A stretch of DNA of 64,000 nucleotides from Ensifer sp. IC4062 (GTDB taxonomy: Bacteria; Pseudomonadota; Alphaproteobacteria; Rhizobiales; Rhizobiaceae). The translations under genes and the position numbers were made by a program. Positions 25,750-34,610 of the stretch are shown here, one piece after another (position 1 is the stretch's first letter; every line of letters begins with the position of its first letter). The DNA lies in the NCBI RefSeq assembly GCF_020193575.1, contig NZ_JADYVD010000030.1, positions 1 to 64,000 of the forward strand, in the 5' to 3' direction. The notes below the pieces were generated by a model, which saw only the letters and a list, made by a program, of their open reading frames with translations, had not been told where the DNA came from and did not search any database.

Positions 25750-28725
25750 ATGATGAACATCGCGCAGATGCAGGAACAGCGACTGAAGGCACTCGAACTG
25801 ACCAGGAATGGCGCGCCGAGGGTGCCGTCCAACCCGTTCTTCGGCGTCGGCCCGATCACCGATGCGACCACCGACGAAGTGGACAGCCGTCTGCGGCGGA
25901 TCGCCTTTGACGCTTGGATCGAGAAGACCTATCGCAAGGTCGACGACAGGGGCAACGACATAGGCGGCTTCACCACCGCCGAGATTTCCCGCAGCATGCA
26001 TCGCGGCTATCCCGCGGACAAGATTCTCACCGATATGATGCGGGCGATCCATCGCTATTTCGGCTTTCCGAAGACAAATCGCATGGCAGTCGGGCTCGGT
26101 GGCGGCCACAGCGGCTTCACCGTTTGCGTCCAGCACCTGATGAACGCCAACGACGCATCCCAACGCATCTATGTCGATACGCCGCGGCCAGAGAGCGATC
26201 CGTCGAAGGCCGCGGGCTTCTTCCGTCAGTCCTGGGCAACCCAATTGATCGAGATGCAGCGCTTCGCCGAAAAGGGCTGCGAGAGCCGCATCCATTTCGC
26301 CGCCTCGGAAGGCGTGATCCCGTCGGCAGAAGAGCTTTCCGCCCTCGGCGTCTCGATCTTCGTCGGTGTCGGCCACGAGACGACTGGTGCAAATGCTTAT
26401 ACCAGCCGCGAGATCCGCGAACTTTTGAGCTGGATAGACGGCGACCCGGCAAACCGCCATGCAGTGTTCGATGCAACCTCGATGCTCGGCGCTATGCCGT
26501 GGGAGCCCGAACTGGTTGCCGCGGTGATGGCGAAGTGCTGCCTGTTCATGCCGTTCCAAAAGGCGATCGGCGGGGTTTCGGGCTATTTTGTCGCCTCCTT
26601 CACGCCGCATGCCCTGGCATTGATCGAGAAGAACCAGCAAGACCCTGCCTGGGCGATCCCGCGACAACTGAAGATCGCGCCGCCGATCGATCCCAGGCAG
26701 CCGTTTTCGGCGAAGCGCTCCGTCGATGCCGGGCCGTTCTACGATGCCGCTGACGACCGTATGCTTGGCGGCGTCATCAATACTTATAGCGCGCTCGCCT
26801 TTGCCGAGACCACCTTCGGCCTTTTGCAGTCGGAGGCGCGCGTCGGCTCTGTCGTCGAGCTCAACCGCCGCTCTGCTGCCAATCGCAAGGTGATCGACGA
26901 ATGGGTCGCATCGCATCCGCTTCTGTCGCTGACTGTAACCGATGCCGAGCGGCGCGGCGCTGCGGTAACGCTGCTCAAGGTCGAAGACGACGGCATCGCC
27001 GATGCCGACATCCACGCCCGCATCATCGCCCGTTCGAAGCAACTGCTCGGTTATGAGGGCATTACCCATCCGAACGGCGAATACGAGCCTGGCCTCGACG
27101 CGGCCCGCTACGTCAATGCGTTCCCGGGCACGCCCGGCGACTATCGCGCCTGGGTCGGCGGCATCCGCGAGCCGGAAGATGTCGTCGCGCTGCTGGAGAA
27201 TCTGCAATACGCCTATCTGCGCGCCAAGATCGTCGTTCTCGAAGAGGAACTGGCGAAGAACGGAGTCACTTTCGAGGCTCCGGCCAAGGCCACCGGCGCC
27301 GTCCGCAAGGACGATCCGGAGCGCGCCTATACCGTGCTTATCGCCGATCTGGTCGGCCTGCGCTTCGGCGCGGATGGCCAGCCGGATCATAGCGAGATCA
27401 AGGCCTATATCGAGGAAAAGGGCGGCGTCTTCCATCTCGGGCCGCTCGGCGACCGGTCGGCGCTCGAGAAAGGTCGCATCCATTTCTTCTACCAGCCGAA
27501 CCTCAGCACCGAGGCAGAGATCCTGCCGCAGACGGACAAGGGCCAGTACGACGCGCTGATCGCTGCGGCGACGTTCATTCCGAAGGCTTCCGTCTTCCCG
27601 CTCGGCGGTGTGCGTATCGGCGCCGGCACCGGCAACATGGGCTCGGCCTCCTGGGGCGGCGGCAACGGCGAGGGCGGCGATGCGCCCCTGATGAACACGC
27701 CGGGCATCAACAGCCGGGCGACCGCCCAGATGGCCTTGAAGGCTGTCTTGAAGGTCGTTCCCGACCTGCCGGTCGACCGGCTGCACCGGATGGTCGCCGA
27801 AGGCGACTTCGACACCGGCCGTCAGCTCAAGGATTTCCCGACCGCCAAGCTCGAGGGCCGGAAGATTGCCATTCTCGGCTACGGCAATATCGGGCGCGAA
27901 GTCGCCAAGCTCGCCAAGGCCTTCGGCATGAAGGTGGCGATCTACGCCCGCGAGCATCACAAGCACTGGATCGAGGCCGAAGGCTTCGACTATGCCGCAA
28001 GCCCTGTCGCAGCGGCGACCGGTGCCGACGTGCTCTCCGTCCATATCGGTCTCGGCCGGCTGGACGCGGCGACCGGCGTCTATTCCAACGCCGGGACCGT
28101 CGACGCGAAGGTGCTCGGTGCGATGAACGACGACGCGGTGCTGGTCAACTACGATCGCGGCGAGGTCGTCGATGCCGTCGCCCTCGACGAGGCGCTGTCG
28201 TCCGGCAAGATCGCGCACGCGGCGATCGACGCAGACCTCTTCAAGGACGCCGCGACCGGCAAGCTCAGCGGGCCGATGCTGCCTTACCTGCCGCTCGAAG
28301 AGCGCCATAAGGGCAAGCTCGAGCTGCTGCCGCATGCGGCTGCCGACACCGACCATCCCTCGCGGGTGACCGGCGCGAAGCAGGCGGTCGATCAGATCTT
28401 CGACGTCATCCGCTTCAAAACGGTCACCAATCTCAAGGGCGACCTGCCGGAGGGTTACGTTTCAGCAGGCGGCCGCACGCCCAGTGGCATCGGCCGGGTG
28501 ACGAAGCGTGCGGTGACCGAGGTTGCCGGCAAGCCGAAACTCCTGGAGGAACTGCGGCAGGCTTCGGAAAAGATCGTGGCGATCGTCGGTGCGCTCTCCG
28601 CCGTTTCCGATCCGGATCACCGCGGGCGGATCATTGATCGCTACACCGGGCTGCTGGTCGAAAATGCCGGCCGGCAGAGGGCTTTGCTCGACCAGTTGGG
28701 CCTCTACGGGCCGGCAGAGGAATAA
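25750..28725 (+). CDS. SerC-like aminotransferase fused to SerA-like 2-hydroxyacid dehydrogenase
   Basis: A 991-residue two-enzyme protein. Residues about 20-490 are a fold-type I aminotransferase close to the Methanosarcina-type phosphoserine aminotransferases; the PLP lysine is K271 in FMPFQKAIGGVSGYF, and PAWAIPRQ and VINTYSALAF follow as in that group. Residues about 525-930 are a D-isomer 2-hydroxyacid dehydrogenase with GYGNIG (710-715), the substrate arginine R803 in NYDRGEVV and histidine H862 in LPHAA; the usual catalytic Glu near DADLF is not obvious. If substrates are the classical ones it would carry phosphoglycerate through phosphohydroxypyruvate to phosphoserine. A related 2-oxo/amino pair is possible. 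The ATG at 25750 (followed by a second ATG) fits the domain boundary; the frame continues to 25660. Confidence 0.85.
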   Translation: MMNIAQMQEQRLKALELTRNGAPRVPSNPFFGVGPITDATTDEVDSRLRRIAFDAWIEKTYRKVDDRGNDIGGFTTAEISRSMHRGYPADKILTDMMRAIHRYFGFPKTNRMAVGLGGGHSGFTVCVQHLMNANDASQRIYVDTPRPESDPSKAAGFFRQSWATQLIEMQRFAEKGCESRIHFAASEGVIPSAEELSALGVSIFVGVGHETTGANAYTSREIRELLSWIDGDPANRHAVFDATSMLGAMPWEPELVAAVMAKCCLFMPFQKAIGGVSGYFVASFTPHALALIEKNQQDPAWAIPRQLKIAPPIDPRQPFSAKRSVDAGPFYDAADDRMLGGVINTYSALAFAETTFGLLQSEARVGSVVELNRRSAANRKVIDEWVASHPLLSLTVTDAERRGAAVTLLKVEDDGIADADIHARIIARSKQLLGYEGITHPNGEYEPGLDAARYVNAFPGTPGDYRAWVGGIREPEDVVALLENLQYAYLRAKIVVLEEELAKNGVTFEAPAKATGAVRKDDPERAYTVLIADLVGLRFGADGQPDHSEIKAYIEEKGGVFHLGPLGDRSALEKGRIHFFYQPNLSTEAEILPQTDKGQYDALIAAATFIPKASVFPLGGVRIGAGTGNMGSASWGGGNGEGGDAPLMNTPGINSRATAQMALKAVLKVVPDLPVDRLHRMVAEGDFDTGRQLKDFPTAKLEGRKIAILGYGNIGREVAKLAKAFGMKVAIYAREHHKHWIEAEGFDYAASPVAAATGADVLSVHIGLGRLDAATGVYSNAGTVDAKVLGAMNDDAVLVNYDRGEVVDAVALDEALSSGKIAHAAIDADLFKDAATGKLSGPMLPYLPLEERHKGKLELLPHAAADTDHPSRVTGAKQAVDQIFDVIRFKTVTNLKGDLPEGYVSAGGRTPSGIGRVTKRAVTEVAGKPKLLEELRQASEKIVAIVGALSAVSDPDHRGRIIDRYTGLLVENAGRQRALLDQLGLYGPAEE

Positions 28726-28764
28726 GAGCCGCTGGGCCTCAGGCCCGCAACCAGTCAAATGCTC

Positions 28765-28789
28765 GCCCCTGCGGCCCTCCCGCAGGGGC
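28765..28789 (+). terminator. Terminator-like hairpin after the fusion gene
   Basis: A perfect 10-bp stem, GCCCCTGCGG and CCGCAGGGGC, with a 5-base loop, lies 39 bases after the stop. Only a short T-containing tract follows. Confidence 0.65.
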
Positions 28790-28809
28790 GTTCGCGCTTC
28801 GCGCATCTA

Positions 28810-28900
28810 CTGCATGTTTCCTAAAACCTCAGGATAAAACATGCAGCAATTCAGAGTGCTGCGCATCCTTGCGCGTCCGATAAGACGCGCGACCCTATCG
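28810..28900 (+). repeat. RIME-like mosaic palindromic repeat
   Basis: CTGCATGTTTCCTAAAA pairs with AAAACATGCAG, followed by CAATTCAGAGTGCTGCG and the arm GCGCGTCCGATAAGACGCGC. Same family as 6249-6350. It lies between convergent genes. Confidence 0.8.
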
Positions 28901-28977
28901 GCCCCACGCCGCGGGGCGCCCTTTTCGATCGCGACGTCCGCGGACATAATGAAGAGTTCGGGAGCTTGCGTTGGTGT

Positions 28978-29997
28978 TTACCCGGTCTGCTCGACGATCG
29001 GCGGTATCTGAATCACTTTGAGCTCCGATGCGCCGGAGTCGATGATCTCGAAGACCGCGTCGAGCATTCTCGGCACGTCCTGGCGAACCATTTCGATGTG
29101 GTCGCCGAGCATGGCCACGAACGGATCCCAGTCGAAGCAGCCGAGGTGCGGCATCCGGTCGGCATAGTGGCCGGAGCGACGGATCCAGCGCATCACGCCT
29201 TCTAGCGAAATCGTGGAGTTGACGAACATGCCGCGCGGCAGTGTTCCCACCTTTTCCGCGATCCCCTTCATTGCGTTCTCGGCTTTTTCGGGCGCGTAGC
29301 CGCAGGTGAGCACCAGCGTCTCATTGACCGCTACCCCCGCTTCGGCATGGGCGGCTCGGAATCCTCTCACACGTTCCGATGTGTTGTGGTCGGTTCCGCG
29401 CCCGCCTACGAAGAGCAGCGGCGCCTTTTCGCCGAACTCCCTCTCGCAGTTCGCCAGCACGCGCCGCGTGAGTTCGAACGCGCCGGCGAAATTGTCCGAG
29501 ATAACCGACGGAACACGCGAACCCGGCAGATCGAGATTCACCGCACGAACGCCAGCGGCAGAACATATGTCGGCGATCCGATCCGGATCGGTCGCGCCGG
29601 TCGCGATCAGGCAGTCCACCTGGTAGGAGAGCATGGCGCGCGCGGCTTCGATTTCCAGCGCGGGATCGCGCCGCGTGCACGTAATGATCGGGAAGAGCCC
29701 TCGCTCGCGGGCCATGGCCTCGAACTGTTCGACGATCGAGCCGAAGTAGCGGTTGTCGTACTTCGGGACGATCATTCCGATGATTTTCGATCGTTCGCGC
29801 CGCAGCACGCTCGCCTGCATGTTCAACGCATATCCCTGCTCCTCGGCGAGCCGGGTGATCTTCTCGGCAAGCTGGGCGCTGATGCGACGTTTCTTCCAGT
29901 TGCCACTCAATACGGCGCTCACGGCGCTCGCCGAGGTCCCGGCCAATTCGGCCAGGTCGTAGATCGTTGTCCTTTTCGTCGGAATGCTACGCTTCAC
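28978..29997 (-). CDS. LacI-family regulator of the pentitol operon
   Basis: A 339-residue LacI/GalR repressor. The N-terminal helix-turn-helix and hinge are clear (TIYDLAELAGTSASAVSAVL, then RISAQLAEKITRLAEEQGY), followed by a periplasmic-binding-protein-like sensor beginning IIGMIVPKYDNRYFGSIVEQ. It is divergent from the ABC transporter, dehydrogenase and kinase genes, which it presumably controls in response to the transported sugar alcohol or its keto form. A 13-bp inverted repeat in the shared promoter region is a candidate operator. Confidence 0.88.
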   Translation of the reverse strand: MKRSIPTKRTTIYDLAELAGTSASAVSAVLSGNWKKRRISAQLAEKITRLAEEQGYALNMQASVLRRERSKIIGMIVPKYDNRYFGSIVEQFEAMARERGLFPIITCTRRDPALEIEAARAMLSYQVDCLIATGATDPDRIADICSAAGVRAVNLDLPGSRVPSVISDNFAGAFELTRRVLANCEREFGEKAPLLFVGGRGTDHNTSERVRGFRAAHAEAGVAVNETLVLTCGYAPEKAENAMKGIAEKVGTLPRGMFVNSTISLEGVMRWIRRSGHYADRMPHLGCFDWDPFVAMLGDHIEMVRQDVPRMLDAVFEIIDSGASELKVIQIPPIVEQTG

Positions 29998-30307
29998 GAA
30001 TTTTGATCTCCATTTTCGAACGTCACCTTGACATCAAAGGAGTTAAGTGGCAATTCTGCTTCATCGATTGAGCAAGCGAGCACAATCGATGAAGCCACCA
30101 GTTTCAGCAAAAGCTGGGCAGGGGAGGAGTCAGACAAGAAATCAAAAAACAAGCGCTGCGGTGTTGGCTGCGGCGACCGACCGGCTGCGTCCTGATGGGC
30201 CTTTAGAAGCGGTGCGGAATTGTCTCCGGACGACTTCGCGATATCTTGGGGGTGTCGCCCTTTAAAAGCTTCAGGACGCCGGCAAAAATCAACCGTGGAG
30301 GAAACTT
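29998..30307. other. Divergent control region of the pentitol locus
   Basis: No supported gene; the 72-codon frame at 30047-30265 lacks family resemblance and ends just before the binding-protein gene. The region carries the inverted repeat at 30058-30095 and the ribosome site GTGGAGGAAAC before 30308. Confidence 0.55.
30058..30095. promoter_or_regulatory. Candidate LacI-family operator (13-bp inverted repeat)
   Basis: GCTTCATCGATTG (30058-30070) and CAATCGATGAAGC (30083-30095) form a perfect inverted repeat with a 12-base spacer. Each arm contains an ATCGAT core, the CG-centred palindrome usual for LacI proteins, so it may be two sites about 25 bases apart. It is 61 bases from the regulator start. 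Confidence 0.55.
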
Positions 30308-31354
30308 ATGAAGACGATTTGTTACTTGCTTGCCTCGACCGGCCTTGCCGTGTCGCTCAGCAGCACCGCCGTTGCGCAGGAAGCGGCCACCGTTGCTTTC
30401 CTGATGCCGGACCAGGCTTCGACTCGCTACGAGGAACATGACTATCCAGGTTTCAAAGCGGAGATGGAGAAGCTCTGCCCTGACTGCACTGTCATCTACC
30501 AAAACGCCAACGCGGATGTGGCGCTTCAGCAGCAGCAGTTCAACTCCGCGATCGCTCAGGGCGCCAAGGTTGTCGTGCTTGATCCGGTTGATTCCGCGGC
30601 AGCCGCAGCGCTCGTCGAAATCGCCCATTCTCAGGATGTCAAGGTGATCGCCTATGACCGTCCGATCCCTGACAAGCCGGCGGACTACTATGTCTCGTTC
30701 GATAATGAAGGCATCGGCCGCGCGATCGCGCAGTCGCTCGTCGAGCACCTGAAGGCATCCGGCGTTCCGGAAGGTTCCGGCGTGCTGCAGATCAACGGCT
30801 CGCCGACCGACGCGGCCGCTGGTCTCATTCGTGACGGCATCGATTCCGCCCTCGACGCATCCGGCTACAAGACGCTCGCCGAGTACGATACGCCGGATTG
30901 GGCACCGCCGAAGGCGCAGGAATGGACTGCCGGGCAGATCACCCGCTTCGGTGACCAGATCAAGGGCATCGTTGCTGCCAACGACGGAACCGGCGGTGGT
31001 GCAATCGCCGCTCTCAAGGCGGCAGGCGTCAAGCCAGTCCCTCCGGTCACCGGCAATGACGCGACGATTGCCGCATTGCAGCTGATCATCTCCGGCGACC
31101 AGTACAATACGATCTCCAAGCCCTCCGAGATCGTGGCGGCGGCTGCCGCCAACGTCGCCGTGAAGCTGATCAAGGGCGAAACTCCGGAAGCGACCCACAA
31201 GCTGTACGAAACGCCCTCGCAGCTCTTCACTCCCGCAGTGGTCACGGCCGAAAACATCAAGGCCGAGATCTTCGACAAGAAGATCAACACACCGGAAGAG
31301 ATCTGCACCGGCGAATATGTTGAAGGCTGCCGCAAGCTCGGCATCATCAACTGA
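30308..31354 (+). CDS. Pentose/pentitol ABC transporter, periplasmic binding protein
   Basis: A 348-residue XylF/RbsB-type (family 2) sugar-binding protein. A signal peptide ends about residue 24 (STAVAQEA). The mature protein has the two-lobe pattern VAFLMPDQASTRY, LQQQQFNSAIAQGAKVVVLDPVD and IVAANDGTGGGAIAALKAAG. The start follows GTGGAGGAAAC. It is the first gene of an operon with a LacI regulator, a short-chain dehydrogenase and an FGGY kinase, so a pentitol such as ribitol is the likely ligand (inference). A hairpin and a RIME repeat separate it from the ATPase gene. Confidence 0.87.
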   Translation: MKTICYLLASTGLAVSLSSTAVAQEAATVAFLMPDQASTRYEEHDYPGFKAEMEKLCPDCTVIYQNANADVALQQQQFNSAIAQGAKVVVLDPVDSAAAAALVEIAHSQDVKVIAYDRPIPDKPADYYVSFDNEGIGRAIAQSLVEHLKASGVPEGSGVLQINGSPTDAAAGLIRDGIDSALDASGYKTLAEYDTPDWAPPKAQEWTAGQITRFGDQIKGIVAANDGTGGGAIAALKAAGVKPVPPVTGNDATIAALQLIISGDQYNTISKPSEIVAAAAANVAVKLIKGETPEATHKLYETPSQLFTPAVVTAENIKAEIFDKKINTPEEICTGEYVEGCRKLGIIN

Positions 31355-31370
31355 GACACTGCCCGTTATC

Positions 31371-31399
31371 GTGTTCGGTCGCGAGGCGCGGCCGAACAC
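31371..31399 (+). terminator. Hairpin after the binding-protein gene
   Basis: GTGTTCGGTCGC and GCGGCCGAACAC form a 12-bp stem with one G-T pair and a 5-base loop. No T tract follows. Its place inside the operon suggests partial termination or protection of the upstream mRNA. Confidence 0.6.
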
Positions 31400-31515
31400 A
31401 TCTCCGAGATCACGCTGATTTTGGTCGACCCACAATCATGGCCGTGATTGGATTGTAATAACTCTGAACGGGATGCGCGGTGGAATCGGCCGTGCGGTTC
31501 CTTGATCCCGTTCCA

Positions 31516-31620
31516 CTGCATGTATCCTTAGATCGTATCCGATTTAAGATAGAAACATGCAGCAGTTCAAAGAGCTGCAGTGTCCCTTGCGCCTCTGACA
31601 AGAAGCGCGGCGCTGTGGTC
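31516..31620 (+). repeat. RIME-like mosaic palindromic repeat
   Basis: ACTGCATGTATCCTTAGATC is followed by AGAAACATGCAGCAGTTCAA and the right arm ending GCGGCGCTGTGGTC. Same family as 6249-6350, again between a binding-protein gene and the rest of its ABC operon. Confidence 0.75.
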
Positions 31621-31636
31621 GAAAGGTCGAAAGGCG

Positions 31637-32458
31637 ATGACACGCGATATCCAGAGTGCTCCCGCAAAGGGTGAGCCTGTGCTGCGTCTTCGCGGCATAT
31701 CCAAGAATTTCGGCGCCGTATCCGCACTCACCGACATCGAACTCGACGTCAACGCCGGCGAAGTCGTCGCGTTGGTGGGAGACAACGGCGCCGGCAAGTC
31801 GACGCTCGTCAAGATCCTCGCCGGCGTGCATCAACCGTCCGCCGGCACGATCGAGTTCTGCGGGGAAGGCGTGACGCTCGACAATCCCGCCAGGGCGCTT
31901 GACCTCGGTATAGCGACGGTCTTCCAGGACCTGGCGCTGTGCGAAAATCTCGATGTCGTCGCGAACCTGTTCCTCGGCCACGAGCTGGCTCCCTGGCAAC
32001 TCGACGAGGTCGCGATGGAAGTGCGCGCCTGGACGCTTCTGCGGGAGTTGGCCGCGCGCATCCCGTCGGTCCGCCAGCCGATCGCGTCGCTCTCCGGCGG
32101 TCAGCGCCAGACCGTGGCGATCGCACGCTCGCTGCTCTTAGATCCCAAGCTCATCATGCTCGATGAGCCCACGGCTGCGCTCGGCGTCGCCCAGACCGCC
32201 GAAGTCCTCAACCTGATCGAACGGGTCCGCGACCGCGGGCTCGGCGTGATCATCATCAGCCACAACATGGAAGACGTGCGCGCGGTGGCGGACCGCATCG
32301 TCGTGCTGCGGCTTGGACGGAATAACGGCGTCTTCCTGCCGGATGCATCCAACCATGACCTGGTCACCGCGATCACCGGTGCCACGGAGAACGCCGTTTC
32401 GCGGCGGCTCGACCGCAAGACCGGTCTCGTCAATGAGCAGAGCGGAGGAGCCGCATGA
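31637..32458 (+). CDS. Pentose/pentitol ABC transporter, ATP-binding protein
   Basis: A 273-residue ABC ATPase with Walker A GDNGAGKST, signature LSGGQRQTVAIARSL, Walker B IIMLDEPTAALG and switch histidine in IIISHNMEDV. It has a single nucleotide-binding domain; RbsA/XylG-type partners of family 2 binding proteins are usually double-domain proteins of about 500 residues, so this is the short FrcA-like form. I start it at 31637, since the frame upstream lies in the RIME repeat. ATGA overlap with the permease. Confidence 0.87.
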   Translation: MTRDIQSAPAKGEPVLRLRGISKNFGAVSALTDIELDVNAGEVVALVGDNGAGKSTLVKILAGVHQPSAGTIEFCGEGVTLDNPARALDLGIATVFQDLALCENLDVVANLFLGHELAPWQLDEVAMEVRAWTLLRELAARIPSVRQPIASLSGGQRQTVAIARSLLLDPKLIMLDEPTAALGVAQTAEVLNLIERVRDRGLGVIIISHNMEDVRAVADRIVVLRLGRNNGVFLPDASNHDLVTAITGATENAVSRRLDRKTGLVNEQSGGAA

Positions 32459-33717
32459 GTCAGAATCCTTCGAACACCGCTGTCCAGACCCAGCAGAGGC
32501 TCGATCGCAGCGATGAACGTGTGCGCCACGACGAGGGAATCCTCGACATGGTGTGGGGGTTCATTGATCGCGTGCGGTCCGGCGATCTCGGCATGCTGCC
32601 GGTCGCTGTGGGCCTCATTGTCATATCGATCATCTTTTCGGCCCTTAATCCGGTCTTTCTTGCGCCCAACAACCTCGTGAACCTGCTCTTCGATTGCGCC
32701 ACCGTGGGCGTGATCTCGCTGGGGATCATTTGCGTGCTGGTGCTGGGCGAAATCGACCTTTCGGTGGGCTCCATGAGCGGCCTGGCCTCGGCGATGGTCG
32801 GGGTGCTATGGGTGAATTCCGGCTGGCCGATCGCCGCGGCGATATTCGCGGCACTTCTGGTCGGCGCCGCAGTCGGGCTTATCTACGCAGCTCTGTACAA
32901 CCGGCTCGGAATGCCGAGCTTCATTGCCACGCTCGCTGGTCTTCTCGCGCTGCTCGGCATGCAGCTCTACATCCTAGGGCCAACCGGTTCGATCAACCTG
33001 CCATACGCGTCCTCGCTCGTCCGTTTCGGACAGATAATGATCATGCCGGACTGGCTCTCGCATACGCTGGCGGTGGTGCCGGGCCTGTTGATGGTCGCCA
33101 CGGGTATGCGGACGATGCGCCAGCGGCAGGCGGCGAACCTCTCCTCCCAACCCCTCGGCGCGCTGATCATCAAGGCGGTCGTGCTTACGGTCGCGCTTGA
33201 AGTGGCAGTCTTCTACCTCAATCTCGGTCGCGGCGTGCCGTGGATGTTCGGCCTGTTCGTCGCCCTCGCCGTGATCCTCAACTATGCGCTGACGCGCACG
33301 AAGTGGGGTCGGTCGATGTTCGCGGTCGGTGGCAACCGGGAGGCAGCGCGGCGGTCGGGCATCAACGTGCGCCGGATTTACATGAGCGCTTTCGTTCTCT
33401 GCTCAACGCTCGCCACGCTCGGCGGAATTCTGTCGGCGTCGCGCCTTGCCTCATCGAGCCAGCAGGCCGGCACGGGTGACGTCAACCTTAACGCGATCGC
33501 GGCTGCGGTCATCGGCGGAACAAGCCTCTTCGGTGGGCGTGGCAGCGCCTATTCGGCTCTGCTTGGCATCATCGTCATCCAGGCGATCTCGAACGGCCTG
33601 ACGCTGCTCAATCTGAGTTCGTCGCTCCGCTACATGATCACCGGCGGCGTTCTGGCAATCGCTGTCATCGTCGACTCGTTGGCCCGTCGTTCCCGTGTCA
33701 GCCACGGACGCGCGTAA
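32455..33717 (+). CDS. Pentose/pentitol ABC transporter, permease
   Basis: A 420-residue XylH-like permease of the branched-chain/ribose type. After a cytoplasmic N terminus it has about ten or more hydrophobic segments; GMPSFIATLAGLLALLGMQ and the EAA-like region FAVGGNREAARRSGINVRRI are characteristic, as is AAAVIGGTSLFGGRGSAYSA near the end. The start overlaps the ATPase gene by four bases. Confidence 0.87.
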   Translation: MSQNPSNTAVQTQQRLDRSDERVRHDEGILDMVWGFIDRVRSGDLGMLPVAVGLIVISIIFSALNPVFLAPNNLVNLLFDCATVGVISLGIICVLVLGEIDLSVGSMSGLASAMVGVLWVNSGWPIAAAIFAALLVGAAVGLIYAALYNRLGMPSFIATLAGLLALLGMQLYILGPTGSINLPYASSLVRFGQIMIMPDWLSHTLAVVPGLLMVATGMRTMRQRQAANLSSQPLGALIIKAVVLTVALEVAVFYLNLGRGVPWMFGLFVALAVILNYALTRTKWGRSMFAVGGNREAARRSGINVRRIYMSAFVLCSTLATLGGILSASRLASSSQQAGTGDVNLNAIAAAVIGGTSLFGGRGSAYSALLGIIVIQAISNGLTLLNLSSSLRYMITGGVLAIAVIVDSLARRSRVSHGRA

Positions 33718-33744
33718 CCCAACCTCTCGTTATGGAGTTTCACT

Positions 33745-34473
33745 ATGGCTGACCTCATGAAAGGCAAGGTTGCCGCCATCACCGGCGCGGCATCGGGCAT
33801 CGGCCTAGAATGCGCCCGCACGTTGCTTGCGGAGGGGGCGAAGGTCGTCCTCGTCGATCGCGCTCAAGACAAACTGGAACAGCTCTGCGCCGAGCTCGGC
33901 GAAAATGCCCTGCCGCTGGTCGTCGATCTTCTCAAGCCCGCCGAAGTCTCCGGCATGCTTCCGAGAATCCTGGACATCGCCGGGAAGCTCGACATTTTCC
34001 ACGCAAATGCCGGCGCCTATATCGGTGGTCCGGTGGCCGAAGGCGATCCGGACGCCTGGGACCGGATGCTCAACCTCAACATCAATGCGGCATTCCGCTC
34101 CGTGCACGCCGTGCTGCCCTATATGATCGAACAGAAATCGGGCGACATTCTCTTTACAAGCTCGATTGCGGGCGTCGTCCCTGTCGTCTGGGAGCCGATC
34201 TATACGGCATCGAAATTTGCCGTGCAGGCTTTCGTGCACAGCACGCGGCGACAGGTCGCGCCGCATGGCGTGCGCGTCGGGGCCGTGTTGCCCGGACCGG
34301 TGGTGACAGCGCTACTCGACGACTGGCCAAAGGCGAAGATGGAAGAAGCGCTTGCCAACGGCAGCCTCATGCAGCCGAAAGAAGTGGCGGATGCGGTGCT
34401 CTTCATGCTGACGCGTCCGCGCAACGTTACGATCCGCGATCTCGTGATCCTGCCCAACAGCGTCGATCTCTAG
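33745..34473 (+). CDS. Short-chain dehydrogenase, probable ribitol 2-dehydrogenase
   Basis: A 242-residue classical SDR. The cofactor motif is TGAASGIG (13-20), NAG is at 88-90, and the catalytic Ser, Tyr and Lys are at about 140, 153 and 157 ([15 protein letters not shown]). Asp at the end of the second strand (LVDRA) predicts NAD over NADP. It lies 27 bases after the permease and before a ribulokinase-type kinase, so oxidation of ribitol to D-ribulose fits best; other pentitols or hexitols remain possible. Confidence 0.8.
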   Translation: MADLMKGKVAAITGAASGIGLECARTLLAEGAKVVLVDRAQDKLEQLCAELGENALPLVVDLLKPAEVSGMLPRILDIAGKLDIFHANAGAYIGGPVAEGDPDAWDRMLNLNINAAFRSVHAVLPYMIEQKSGDILFTSSIAGVVPVVWEPIYTASKFAVQAFVHSTRRQVAPHGVRVGAVLPGPVVTALLDDWPKAKMEEALANGSLMQPKEVADAVLFMLTRPRNVTIRDLVILPNSVDL

Positions 34474-34610
34474 ATCACGATGATTAAGATGAGACGCGGG
34501 GTGAGGGCGGAAAACCTCCTACACGTATTCTCATCCCGCTCTGATTGCTTCCGGCGGCGCGAGGCTGCGACCTCCGCCGATCCACGTTCCTGATTTGCAG
34601 GCGGTAGACT

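Noticed and set aside
25531-28356. A 941-codon open frame on the minus strand opposite the SerC-SerA fusion gene
   Set aside because: It mirrors the sense gene's codon structure, has no family motifs or ribosome site, and long antisense frames are expected at this GC content.
28742-28753. GGCCCGCAACCA as a distant second attachment site matching the tRNA-end copy
   Set aside because: Only 12 bases match, with no flanking similarity; likely chance in GC-rich DNA.
30047-30265. A 72-codon leader gene before the pentitol binding protein
   Set aside because: No family likeness, and it overlaps the inverted-repeat operator region.
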